In this document: positions 32,423 through 41,054 of the stretch, piece after piece | Layout: every line of letters starts with the position of its first letter | How positions within the stretch are numbered: the stretch's first letter is position 1 | Notes under the pieces: model-generated | The model's database searches: none | What the model was told of the DNA's origin: nothing | What the model saw: only the letters and a program-made list of their open reading frames with translations | Program-made: the position numbers and the translations under genes | Assembly (NCBI RefSeq): GCF_013299185.1 | Contig: NZ_JAAFKG010000066.1 | Span: 1-44,192, forward strand | From: Microcoleus sp. bin48.metabat.b7b8b9.023 | Lineage (GTDB): Bacteria > Cyanobacteriota > Cyanobacteriia > Cyanobacteriales > Microcoleaceae | Direction of reading: 5' to 3' | DNA: 44,192 bases

Positions 32423-33352
32423 ATGAGTTATTATAGGCGATCGAGAAACCATTATATTTTTTTTTGGGGCTATACAGTGCCTAATCGCATTCCTTTACTA
32501 TCTCTGGTACTCGCACTCGGTTTGTGGACAATGCCCAAGCCAGTTGCCTGTCAGGCACTCTTGCCTTACACCCTGCAAATCGACTCGGCCGGACTCGAAC
32601 AGACAGCCTTGAGCCTTGCAGAACGAGCCGTTCAGCTAGCGAGACTCCAGCAGTTCCAACTCGCCGTCCCCAGCGCCGAACTCGCGACGCAGTTAGCCCC
32701 CAAGAATTCTCAAACTTGGACTTTGTTAGGCAGCTTGTACCTTCAAATCGAGCAGTTTGACAAAGGCATTGAAGCTTTGGGGCAAGCTCAATCTCTGGCG
32801 CCAGAAAATGCCTCAATTAAATTTGTCTTGGGAGAAGCTCACTTTCGGAAAGCGAACTACGAGAAAGCAGTCGAATATTTGCAAGCAGGGTTAAAAATAA
32901 AGCCCGACACTCCGGGCGCATTATTTGATTTAGGTAACGCTTTTTACAAGCTAAAGCAGTTCGATCGCGCGATCGCCCAATATGAAAAAGCCTTTGCTTT
33001 AGAAAAAAAACTCTGGCCCGCTATCAACAATATCGGATTAGTCAAATACGAAACAGGAGATGTCGATAGTGCCATCAAACGCTGGCAAGAAGCGATCGCG
33101 ATCGACGACAAAGCAGCAGAACCAATGCTAGCTCTAGCAGTAGCACTTTACACCAAAGGCGACAAAGAAAAAGGTTTAGCCCTGGGAGAAGCCGCCCTGA
33201 AATTGGACAAGCGCTATGCCACAGTAACTTTTCTCAAAGACAACCTCTGGGGCGATCGCTTGATAGCAGCCACCCAAAACTTCCTGGCAACTCCCCAAAT
33301 TAAAGCAGCACTCGCCAAAATTCAAGATGCCCCACCATCTCCCGAATTGTAG
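32423..33352 (+). CDS. TPR repeat protein, probably exported
   Basis: 309 residues. An N-terminal hydrophobic segment (LLSLVLALGLWTMP) ending in VACQA looks like a signal peptide, so the protein probably acts in the periplasm or at a membrane. Residues about 60-270 hold five or six tetratricopeptide repeats (for example AWTLLGSLYLQ-like, VLGEAHFRKANYEKAVEY, LGNAFYKLKQFDRAIAQYE, NNIGLVKYETGDVDSAIKRW). TPR domains mediate protein-protein contacts; no partner is evident. The ATG at 32423 puts a charged 18-residue extension before the signal; a GTG at 32478 would give a cleaner signal peptide. It is convergent with the STAND gene. Confidence 0.88.
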   Translation: MSYYRRSRNHYIFFWGYTVPNRIPLLSLVLALGLWTMPKPVACQALLPYTLQIDSAGLEQTALSLAERAVQLARLQQFQLAVPSAELATQLAPKNSQTWTLLGSLYLQIEQFDKGIEALGQAQSLAPENASIKFVLGEAHFRKANYEKAVEYLQAGLKIKPDTPGALFDLGNAFYKLKQFDRAIAQYEKAFALEKKLWPAINNIGLVKYETGDVDSAIKRWQEAIAIDDKAAEPMLALAVALYTKGDKEKGLALGEAALKLDKRYATVTFLKDNLWGDRLIAATQNFLATPQIKAALAKIQDAPPSPEL

Positions 33353-33669
33353 CCAGATCCCAAATCCGGGTTTAATATCATGGCTAACCCTCCGTCATTG
33401 CGAGGAACGAAGCAATCGCTTAGTCTCTGCGATTGCTTCGTTCCTCGCAATGACAAATAATACAAAAAAAAGGGTAGTAAGCGCGGATTTGGTATAATAT
33501 CAAATCCAGTTGCGTCGGAATGATTAGCTTTCTTGGGTTTTTGGTAAAGCAACCGCCACATCGGTTAGTACATAAATAACTATCATGAATAGAGTCTCAA
33601 AGGAGCATTTCATAAACGGTTTGATTCGGGTACCATAACTGTCAACTGTCAACTGTCAACTGTCAACTG
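33353..33669. other. Spacer between convergent genes
   Basis: No gene. Contains the perfect 26-bp inverted repeat at 33394-33454, which could serve as a bidirectional terminator, and the start of the GTCAACT array at 33639. Confidence 0.7.
33394..33454. repeat. Perfect 26-bp inverted repeat (hairpin)
   Basis: Arms 33394-33419 and 33429-33454 around a 9-base loop. The arm starts GTCATTGCGAGGAACGAAG and ends CAATCGC. Related, decayed words occur at about 39047-39080 (CGCAATGAC) and 43893-43907 (GAGGAACGAAGCAA). This is a widespread dispersed hairpin sequence in bacteria. It lies between two convergent genes and could terminate both, with A/T runs following. Confidence 0.92.
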
Positions 33670-33682
33670 TCAACTGTCAACT
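33639..33682. repeat. GTCAACT array invading the 3' end of the STAND gene
   Basis: Six heptamers. The last units run into the STAND gene: its final residues V-D-S and its TGA stop are read from GTTGACAGTTGA of the array. Confidence 0.92.
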
Positions 33683-36600
33683 GCTCCCAGTGTTTTGAGC
33701 ATCGCCGCAGTCGCCTCAGTTACACCTTTAACACCTGCAATATTTAAGCCTTCATAAGGTTTCGGAACAGGCAAAGTTTTGATACAATTACCCGTTACAA
33801 CATCCCAAAACTTAATCGTCTCATCTTGACTGCTACTAGCCAGCATTTGACCATCTAAACTAAAAGCAACACACCACACCCAATTTTCGTGTCCCCGCAG
33901 AACTTGCAAGCAGTTCTTCGTGCTCGCATCCCAAACTCGTACAGTTCGATCGTGACCGCCACTCGCCAACAGTGTACCATCATGATTGAAGATTACCGAT
34001 GACACAATACCATCATGTCCCTCCAGGGCGGTCAAAAATTGTCCGGTATTGATATCCCAAAACTTGATATTACCGTCACTGTGGCTGCTTGCCAAGATAT
34101 TACCGTCAGGGCTAAAGGCAACAGACCAAACCCAACCGCTATTTCCCATCAAAGTGCTTAAGACTTTCCCTGTACTGACATCCCATAACTTCACCGTCTT
34201 ATCGGTACTCGCAGAAGCCAGGATATCACCTGAAGGACTAAAAGCAATTCCCATCACCCAACTCTCATGCTCGGTAAAAGAATAAAGACATTGCCCTGTA
34301 CTAATATCCCATAGTTCGATCGTCTGGTCTTCACTGAAACTTGCCAATGTCTTACCGTCGGGACTGATGGCGACTCCCCAAACCCAAGCAGAATGACCCT
34401 CTAAACTTTTTAGGCATTCTCCAGTCCTAGCATCCCATAACCTGACACTCGTGTCAGAGAATCCACTCGCCAGCAAGTCTCCATTCGGACTGAAGGCAAT
34501 GGATTTCAATCGATTAGTACGTCCATCCTGTATGCTTTTAAAACACTTCCCGGTTTTGATATTCCATAATCTCACGGCGCGATCGCTACTAGCTAAAGTT
34601 TTGCCATCGGGTGAAAAAACTACCGAATTTACTGGATTGCTTTGCCCCAATACTGTTTTCAGACAACGACCTGTTTTAACATCCCACAGTCTCACCGTAC
34701 AGTCTTCACCAGTGCTAGCTAAAATTTTGCCATCTGGACGAAACGCGACGGCTGAAACCCGACTGGCGTGTCCTTGGAGTGTTTTTAGACACTCACCCGA
34801 TGCCACTTCCCACAATCTCACGGTGCTGTCTTCGCTGCAACTTGCTAAAATCTGACCGTCAGGACTAAACGCAACAGACATTACTATTTGTGAATGTCCA
34901 GAGCAAATCCTAACGAGTTCACCCGTGTTAATATCCCAGATGCGAATCAAAGCGTCATGACCGCCCCGGGCTACCATTTTACCATCTAAACTGAAAGCCA
35001 CCGATCGAATTTGACGACAGTCAGTCTCAAATATTTTCAGGCATTGTCCGGTAGCAACATCCCACAATTTAAGTATGCCGTCATCACCGCCACTAGCTAA
35101 CATCTTACCTTGAGGACTAAATGCGATCGACCAAGCCTGACTTTTGTGTGCCGGCAAAGTTAGCAAACATCGTCCGTGACTCCAATCCCAAAAACGCACA
35201 GTCCCATCACCGATGCCACTAGCAAGCATCTTGCCATCTGGACTGAAAGCAACTCCCAGCACACTGCTATGATTTCCCTGCAATATTTGACGAATCGACC
35301 AACTGCTAACATCCCAGCAATTAATCGTACCGTTACTACCACCAGTAGCAAAGGTTTTTCCATCTGGACTAAAAGCAACAGATAACACAATGCTGCCGTA
35401 TTCTTTGCCAGTTCTCAGCAGCCTAACTTCTGGCATTTGCCACAAATGAACCTCACTATTAGTATCGCCCATTGCTAAAAGTTTTCCATCCGGGCTAAAA
35501 GCGATGGACAAACCGCTTCCCAGAACTTGAGCGAAAACCGAATTAGTTAGATCGGCCCCAGCAAAGTTTACCTGATGCAAATTCGTATCGGGTAAATAAG
35601 CTTGCCAAACAGTCAAATGAGAAAAATCCCAACCGCTTAAATCTATCTGCATTTGACACAAGAGATTTATAATATTACCCGCAACATAGCCAGTGTCTAG
35701 TGTGGGTTTACCGCGCAGGGATGTCAGAATAGGTTTGAGTTGGTTTTCGATGATTTGCTGGCGTTCAAAAGAAAAAAAAAGGATCTCGGCAATAGGTTTT
35801 AGTATCAGACTTGCTTGCGTATCTCTAATGTATTCTTTAGCTGTAGCTTTGAGCAGAGCGTGGCTTCTGAGAAGATCGATTTTGCTGGTTGCGATTTCAG
35901 TGCAGACTTGCTCGATTAATCGTTGCGTCATGTATTCCATGACGACGGGTTGTTGAGTGTAGCCGTCTGAGGTTTTTTCAATCAGAGAATGTCTCAGCAG
36001 AGAACCTAAAACTTCTAGTAATTCTTTAACAGTTAATTTTGCAACTAAATCTTGTTGTAATTCACCCAGCGATACTGGCTCCCGATTAATAGCCAGCCAG
36101 TACATCACCTTTTTTTCTAAATCTAACAAACGATTAAATTGCCTGTCTAATAGGTTGCGAATATCATCAAATACTAAACTTCCTTGATTTAAAAGTTCTA
36201 AAAATTTGGGGAGGCTACTATCAAAAAAATCGCGAATAGCGGGAGCAACCATTTTTAAGGCTAGGGGATTTCCTCCATAGTGAGATATCAAAATATCCCA
36301 TTCAGAGTCCGACCCTTGAAAAGAACCGATGCGTTGAAAAAAAATCCGTGCTTTGGGAGTGCTTAAACCTTTCAGTTGTAATGAACGAACGGGCAAAGTT
36401 TCGCCTTCTCTAGCGGCTAAACCGATCGGCTTTTCTCGACTGGTTAATAGCAGGGTACTTTTATGATTTATTTCGGCTACGCAGCGTAGAAGTTGACCGT
36501 ATCCTTCATACCCCTCTCGATAACAACCCGTGCGTGCTTCTTCCTGTAGAATTGACTCGATATTATCCAATATTAACAGACACCGATGCTGTCGCAGATA

Positions 36601-37287
36601 GTGCAGCAGTCGCGAGATTCTACCATCTACGCTGTCTGGTAAATTCGTTTCCTGTTGGTGCGACAGAAATTGAATCAATTCTAGTAACAAGTCAAGGATA
36701 GAGGGAGCATTGCAGAGACTGTGCCAAATAATATAATCAAATTGTTCTTGGATGCGTTCTGCTACCTTAATAGACAGAGAAGTTTTGCCAATTCCACCCA
36801 TCCCCAACAGCGTAACTAAGCGACAGCGATCGACAATCAGCCACTTTTCTAATAAGGCTAATTCCTCTGCACGTCCGTAGAAAATAGAAACATCAATTGC
36901 TTCTCCCCAATTAATCGTTTTGTTGAGTTTTGTTAAGTCAGTTAAAGTTCGATCGGCGATCGTACCACTGCGATCGACTTGTGCGTCGATCTTGTGACTA
37001 ATTTGGCTATTTGGTAGTGATGCGGCGACTTGTGCCTGTTGTGCTTGCCGTCGCAAAACTGACTGAAAGTTACTCTTAGTGACTTTTTCTCCGAATACCC
37101 GACTGAGAACTTGCCATAACTGAAAGCCAACAAACTTAATATATTCTGCATCATAACCAGCGCTTTTGGCAATCTGCGGATAAGACAGTCCTTCCCAAGT
37201 CTGCCGCAATACCAGTATGTGAATATCGTTGAGATGTTCTTGTTTGAGAACCGAGTCGAGGAAAAGCAGTGCTTCGTCGATCGTCAT
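33670..37287 (-). CDS. STAND ATPase with NB-ARC and 14 WD40 repeats
   Basis: 1205 residues. Residues 1-85 form a helical domain resembling the HTH-type N-terminal module of cyanobacterial STAND proteins (IHILVLRQTWEGLSYPQIAK). The NB-ARC ATPase at about 135-450 has Walker A GMGGIGKTS (162-170), Walker B LLILDNIE (about 237-244), and GNPLALK. A short pentapeptide-like stretch (LSGWDFSHLTVWQAYLPDTN) follows. Fourteen WD40 repeats (SPDGK.LASG, VRLWDV type) fill about 590-1180, enough for two seven-bladed propellers. STAND proteins of this build are signal-triggered oligomerising switches; many in bacteria act in defence or programmed death. There is no obvious nuclease, TIR or caspase effector in the chain, so the N-terminal helical domain would have to recruit one. 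The C-terminal codons come from a heptamer repeat. Confidence 0.92.
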   Translation of the reverse strand: MTIDEALLFLDSVLKQEHLNDIHILVLRQTWEGLSYPQIAKSAGYDAEYIKFVGFQLWQVLSRVFGEKVTKSNFQSVLRRQAQQAQVAASLPNSQISHKIDAQVDRSGTIADRTLTDLTKLNKTINWGEAIDVSIFYGRAEELALLEKWLIVDRCRLVTLLGMGGIGKTSLSIKVAERIQEQFDYIIWHSLCNAPSILDLLLELIQFLSHQQETNLPDSVDGRISRLLHYLRQHRCLLILDNIESILQEEARTGCYREGYEGYGQLLRCVAEINHKSTLLLTSREKPIGLAAREGETLPVRSLQLKGLSTPKARIFFQRIGSFQGSDSEWDILISHYGGNPLALKMVAPAIRDFFDSSLPKFLELLNQGSLVFDDIRNLLDRQFNRLLDLEKKVMYWLAINREPVSLGELQQDLVAKLTVKELLEVLGSLLRHSLIEKTSDGYTQQPVVMEYMTQRLIEQVCTEIATSKIDLLRSHALLKATAKEYIRDTQASLILKPIAEILFFSFERQQIIENQLKPILTSLRGKPTLDTGYVAGNIINLLCQMQIDLSGWDFSHLTVWQAYLPDTNLHQVNFAGADLTNSVFAQVLGSGLSIAFSPDGKLLAMGDTNSEVHLWQMPEVRLLRTGKEYGSIVLSVAFSPDGKTFATGGSNGTINCWDVSSWSIRQILQGNHSSVLGVAFSPDGKMLASGIGDGTVRFWDWSHGRCLLTLPAHKSQAWSIAFSPQGKMLASGGDDGILKLWDVATGQCLKIFETDCRQIRSVAFSLDGKMVARGGHDALIRIWDINTGELVRICSGHSQIVMSVAFSPDGQILASCSEDSTVRLWEVASGECLKTLQGHASRVSAVAFRPDGKILASTGEDCTVRLWDVKTGRCLKTVLGQSNPVNSVVFSPDGKTLASSDRAVRLWNIKTGKCFKSIQDGRTNRLKSIAFSPNGDLLASGFSDTSVRLWDARTGECLKSLEGHSAWVWGVAISPDGKTLASFSEDQTIELWDISTGQCLYSFTEHESWVMGIAFSPSGDILASASTDKTVKLWDVSTGKVLSTLMGNSGWVWSVAFSPDGNILASSHSDGNIKFWDINTGQFLTALEGHDGIVSSVIFNHDGTLLASGGHDRTVRVWDASTKNCLQVLRGHENWVWCVAFSLDGQMLASSSQDETIKFWDVVTGNCIKTLPVPKPYEGLNIAGVKGVTEATAAMLKTLGAVDS

Positions 37288-37498
37288 TTATTTAAAATTA
37301 TCGGGTGTGTTAGCTAAAAAGTGGTGGTTCCTGCTGGACGATACAGAAAATTAAGTAATTATACTTAAAATAATAGCATATTTTTCACTCAAGTTATAAC
37401 TATTTATAACTATTTCTCACTGACGCGATCGGCGCATCCGGGTTATTACTGAATCAAAGCTCAAAATTATTGAAATGTAATGTTTTAAGGAGGGTCAA
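37288..37498. promoter_or_regulatory. Divergent promoter region with 10-bp direct repeat
   Basis: Between the STAND gene and the small unknown gene. ATAACTATTT occurs twice in tandem (37396-37415), a period-10 repeat that would place both copies on one helix face, as for an activator. An AAGGAGGG Shine-Dalgarno element at about 37488-37495 precedes the ATG at 37499. Confidence 0.45.
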
Positions 37499-37846
37499 AT
37501 GGCTCAAGATTTGCGAAACACAGAAGTGGCTCAAAAAATTGAATCATATTTCGATGCAATAGCCCAAGGTAATAAAGGCGATGCAACAATAGAAATGCTA
37601 GAACAAGATGGCTTTATTATCCGTTACCGAGTTCAGATTCGCCATCATCACGTTTGGGATAGCTTTGTGAAACGGGTAACAATGTATGACATAACGACGC
37701 CAGTACAAGGCGAGTTCGATCTGAAGAATCCGGCTAGTTTTGTAGATCAACAAGCCTGTGTTGATGTTGGTTTGGGTATTGGGCGAGTTTGCGTTAGTTT
37801 GCAAGAACTTGCTCAAGCAATACTTGCATCTGGGTTAGTTGTTTAA
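37499..37846 (+). CDS. Small protein of unknown function
   Basis: 115 residues, soluble, no signal or membrane segment. I do not recognise a family. Visible: a His run (IRHHHVWDSF), a central beta-rich part (DGFIIRYRVQIR), and a hydrophobic end (LAQAILASGLVV). A strong Shine-Dalgarno sequence and clean codon pattern support it as a real gene. It is divergent from the STAND gene and 137 bases ahead of an unknown membrane protein in the same direction, so the two may be co-transcribed. Confidence 0.8.
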   Translation: MAQDLRNTEVAQKIESYFDAIAQGNKGDATIEMLEQDGFIIRYRVQIRHHHVWDSFVKRVTMYDITTPVQGEFDLKNPASFVDQQACVDVGLGIGRVCVSLQELAQAILASGLVV

Positions 37847-37983
37847 CATCGGTTAAAAGTAGTGAAAAGAAGCGATCGCCCTTGTGTCAGTTGGGATGGT
37901 TGGTGCGATCGCATCCTAGTTATCTGGAATGGTAGAAAGCGATCGCTCAAACTAAAATTTTCCACAAAGTGAGAAACTAAAAT

Positions 37984-38997
37984 ATGAAACGCATAAAATC
38001 TATTCTGATTGGGTTATTCCTAGTCAGTAGCATAGGTGTCACAGATGCCTGCGCCCAGAGCAATAAACCAAGTCCATCGGCATCGGTACCAGCACGTTCT
38101 AGTCAGGCTGTCCAAACAGATTGGGATGTCGAAGTAATTTTAAAAAGCAAGTCTCTAGACAATCCCAAATTTTACGTAGTGCTGTTAGTGACGGTAATTG
38201 CTGGAGGGGTTGGCGGGATTGTTTTTGAGTTGCTGAACCTGCAAGGCAATATTGAGCGGCCCCACGCACCCAGCGAAGATGAATTGGCGGCAAAACTTGC
38301 TTACGCTAGTGTAGAAAATGTAATTGATTTGGGCATTTTTGCTAGAATTATTATTGGTGCATCTGCTGCTGTTCCTGCTATGGTGTTTATCAAACCAGAC
38401 AGCGTATTGCTGTTATTAGCAATGTCCTTAGTCGCTGGTTCGGCAGGGACTGCTGTCTTCCGTTCCTTGCAAGAGCGACTCTTAATAGCTATCACTCAAC
38501 AAGAGGCAAGTGAACAAAAAAGAAGAATCAAGCAGAAAAATAATAATGCTAAGATGGACAAGGCGATCGCGGCTGTTGAAACCCTAGAAAAGGAAGTCGA
38601 AAAAAAATCCGACAGCCCGGAAGGAACAACCAATCTAATAATTTCAGAAGGCACTGTTTTAAACCGCAGTCATTTCGAGGAAGTCAGAAAAATCCTATTG
38701 CAGGTTACAGGAGTAAATGCTCAAGCAAACAATGCGATCGCGGCTTTTAACAAATTAGAGGAGGAATTCATAAAGAATTCAGTTAGCCCCCAAGGAATGC
38801 TCGATCTGAAATTCACCAAAGACACTGCTATAGAGTGCAATTTGTTTGGGAATGTCAAGGATTGCTTGAGTCAGGCTAAAGCAGCAAATGAGCTAACTTC
38901 GATCGCCGATAATAGCGTCATCTCAACCAGCAACCCAGATCCAAAACCACCTGTAAACGATCGCAAACCCGATCGGGTAACAGTGGAGAGTCACTAG
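37984..38997 (+). CDS. Membrane protein with duplicated cytoplasmic module, unknown
   Basis: 337 residues. N-terminal signal-like segment (about 5-24, ending DACAQS). Then three hydrophobic helices at about 63-86, 116-136 and 139-159. The rest is a charged, helical tail. The tail contains a diverged duplication: residues 194-241 (AIAAVETLEKEVEKKSDSP...) and 251-298 (AIAAFNKLEEEFIKNSVSP...) align over about 48 positions. I do not recognise the family. The stop codon TAG is joined to a repeat element starting GGACTTACGCA. It is a possible partner of the 115-residue protein. Confidence 0.82.
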   Translation: MKRIKSILIGLFLVSSIGVTDACAQSNKPSPSASVPARSSQAVQTDWDVEVILKSKSLDNPKFYVVLLVTVIAGGVGGIVFELLNLQGNIERPHAPSEDELAAKLAYASVENVIDLGIFARIIIGASAAVPAMVFIKPDSVLLLLAMSLVAGSAGTAVFRSLQERLLIAITQQEASEQKRRIKQKNNNAKMDKAIAAVETLEKEVEKKSDSPEGTTNLIISEGTVLNRSHFEEVRKILLQVTGVNAQANNAIAAFNKLEEEFIKNSVSPQGMLDLKFTKDTAIECNLFGNVKDCLSQAKAANELTSIADNSVISTSNPDPKPPVNDRKPDRVTVESH

Positions 38998-39105
38998 GAC
39001 TTACGCACGCTCTACGGTGTGCAAAGGGTTTTGAGATTGCTTTCCTTCGGATCGCTTCGCTAACGTGCCTCGCAATGACAGAAATAAGTTACTTGCGTGT
39101 AAGTC
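38997..39105. repeat. MITE-like element with terminal inverted repeats
   Basis: About 109 bp. Left end GGACTTACGCA (38997-39007), right end TGCGTGTAAGTC (39094-39105); these are inverted with a 2-base difference. Inside are remnants of the dispersed CGCAATGAC hairpin. It begins in the last base of the upstream stop codon. Confidence 0.6.
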
Positions 39106-39156
39106 TCGATCGCAACTCGATCGCCAGTAGGGATGGTGTAGCCAGTAACAAACATC

Positions 39157-39182
39157 AGCCAATGGCAAATTTGCCATTGGCT
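39157..39182. promoter_or_regulatory. Perfect 26-bp palindrome
   Basis: Half-site AGCCAATGGCAAA followed directly by its complement TTTGCCATTGGCT. It lies 72 bases upstream of the ATG of the glutathione-S-transferase-like gene. It could be an operator or a cruciform; there is no T-run for termination. Confidence 0.6.
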
Positions 39183-39254
39183 TCTGGACGATCGCGACTG
39201 AGGCTAGATATTTCGTCTATATTTTGGGGAAGTATCATCAGCACTAATTAACCA

Positions 39255-40469
39255 ATGACATCCACCGCTACGATCGCCACTCCCCTAACCTGGACAGAAT
39301 TAGAAGCCCTCACAGACTTTGAAGTCGATACAGTCAACGGCCCAACCAACTCTCAATCCCGGTTGCGCCTGTTTGGAAAAACCGAATCCGATGTGCGAGT
39401 CACTCTGTACCGCGACAACCACGCCTGGTGTCCCTACTGCCAAAAAATCTGGCTGTGGTTGGAAGAAAAACAAATCCCCTACCGTATTGAAAAAGTTACC
39501 ATGTTCTGCTATGGGGAAAAAGAAAGTTGGTACAAGCGCAAAGTGCCATCGGGAATGCTACCCGCGATCGAGCTAGACAGCCGCATTATCACCGAAAGCG
39601 ATGACATCTTAATCGCCCTCGAACGAGTTTACGGGCCATTGAGTTTAGGAATGGAAAACCCGAAAGTCCTTCCCATGCGGCGTTTAGAACGGCTGTTATT
39701 TAGGGCTTGGTGCTCTTGGTTGTGCTACCCAGCCAGTTCCGCCAAAGTAGAACAACACAATCGCAACCAATTTATCAGCGTCGTCGCCCAAGTTGAAGCA
39801 GCTTTGGCCAGCACTCCCGGGCCTTATTTCCTCGCTGAATTTGGCACTGCGGATGTGATCTTTACGCCCTACGTCGAACGGATGAATGCCAGTCTTTACT
39901 ACTACAAAGGCTACTCAATGCGGGAAGAAAACCCGCGTTTTGCGGACTGGTTTGCGGGGATGGAAAGCCGATCGACCTATCGCGGTACTCAAAGCGATTT
40001 TCACACCCACGTACACGATTTGCCACCTCAAATGGGCGGCTGTTATGAAAACGGCGAACCGCAAATGCTACTCAACAAAACCCGCGTGGATAATGGGCCT
40101 TGGGCTGGATTACCCGATGTGATGTATCCAGAACCGGAAACCTCGCGTAAAGAAGCACTCGATCGCGTCATTAAGCATCGCAGCAACATTATTAAAGTCA
40201 ACCCTGCTGATGACAACTTATTCGATGAGGCTTTGCGCTGTGCTTTAACTTTGATGGTGACTGGGGAAGTTTGTAAACCACCGGTTGGATCTGATGGGGC
40301 TTTGCGGTATTTGCGCGATCGGGTAAATGTGCCCCGCGATATGTCCATTTACGCGGCCAAACGGCTCAGGGAAAGCTTAGAGGAAACCGCCGCCCTCGTG
40401 GGTGACGCCCAAGGTGAGCCTATTCCTGTGAAGCACCGGCGAGATCAAGATCCGGCTAATTTTGTATAG
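39255..40469 (+). CDS. Glutathione-S-transferase-like protein with CPYC motif
   Basis: 404 residues, about twice the usual GST length. Residues 48-125 have a thioredoxin-like N-terminal domain with the redox motif C59-P-Y-C62 (DNHAWCPYCQKIWLWLEE) and the cis-Pro region VPSGMLPAIELD. Residues about 140-245 look like the helical GST C-terminal domain (FLAEFGTADVIFTPYVERM). Residues 250-404 are an extra helical domain I do not recognise. The CPYC motif is typical of glutaredoxins and omega-like GSTs, so a thiol-transfer role is likely. Similar long GST-like proteins occur in cyanobacteria and plants. Soluble, single gene. A perfect palindrome lies upstream. Confidence 0.88.
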   Translation: MTSTATIATPLTWTELEALTDFEVDTVNGPTNSQSRLRLFGKTESDVRVTLYRDNHAWCPYCQKIWLWLEEKQIPYRIEKVTMFCYGEKESWYKRKVPSGMLPAIELDSRIITESDDILIALERVYGPLSLGMENPKVLPMRRLERLLFRAWCSWLCYPASSAKVEQHNRNQFISVVAQVEAALASTPGPYFLAEFGTADVIFTPYVERMNASLYYYKGYSMREENPRFADWFAGMESRSTYRGTQSDFHTHVHDLPPQMGGCYENGEPQMLLNKTRVDNGPWAGLPDVMYPEPETSRKEALDRVIKHRSNIIKVNPADDNLFDEALRCALTLMVTGEVCKPPVGSDGALRYLRDRVNVPRDMSIYAAKRLRESLEETAALVGDAQGEPIPVKHRRDQDPANFV

Positions 40470-40655
40470 GGGGGCGATCGGAATCAGGCGAAACGATCGT
40501 TGCTGCTGCTGGCGCAATGACCGAAGAACGAGCCCGCCGGGCCCCGGGTTTTAGACATGGGGATAAGTCGGTAGCGGTTTCAACCGCCTTCAGTATTTAA
40601 CAAAGCTTAAAACAGAATCAGCACCATATACAGCTTTATGTTGTATAACTATAGT

Positions 40656-41054
40656 ATGAGCGTTAAATACAAATCAAACAAAAATGTTGTCTACTCTTGT
40701 AAATACCACATCGTGTGGTGTCCCAAGTATCGTCGCAAGGTTCTAGTTGAAGGCGTTGATACCCGGCTGAAGGAGATATTGCTAGAGGTGGTAACTGAGT
40801 TTAAGAGCGAATTAATTGAAATGGAAGTAATGCCAGATCACGTCCACCTTTTAGTTGAATGCGATCCTCAATTTGGGATTGCCAAACTAATTCGTTACAT
40901 GAAAGGGCGCTCATCTCGATATCTTCGTCAAGAATTTCCTTGGCTAAAAAGTCGATTACCAACGCTGTGGACTAACAGCTACTTTATTTCAACTGTCGGT
41001 GGTGCGCCTATCTCAGTAGTCAAGCAGTATATTGAAAATCAAAAAAATGTCTAG
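40656..41054 (+). CDS. tnpA: IS200-type HUH transposase TnpA
   Basis: Single-strand transposase of about 132 residues. I chose the ATG at 40656 (MSVKYKSNKN); an in-frame ATG at 40638 adds six residues. The HUH motif is MPDHVHLL and the catalytic tyrosine is in KQYIENQKN near the C-terminus. The family motif CKYHIVWCPKYRRKV is present. All catalytic residues are intact. It overlaps tnpB by 8 bases. Confidence 0.93.
   Translation: MSVKYKSNKNVVYSCKYHIVWCPKYRRKVLVEGVDTRLKEILLEVVTEFKSELIEMEVMPDHVHLLVECDPQFGIAKLIRYMKGRSSRYLRQEFPWLKSRLPTLWTNSYFISTVGGAPISVVKQYIENQKNV

Noticed and set aside
35693..35956. Plus-strand frame opposite the STAND gene
   Set aside because: Antisense shadow with no ribosome binding site.
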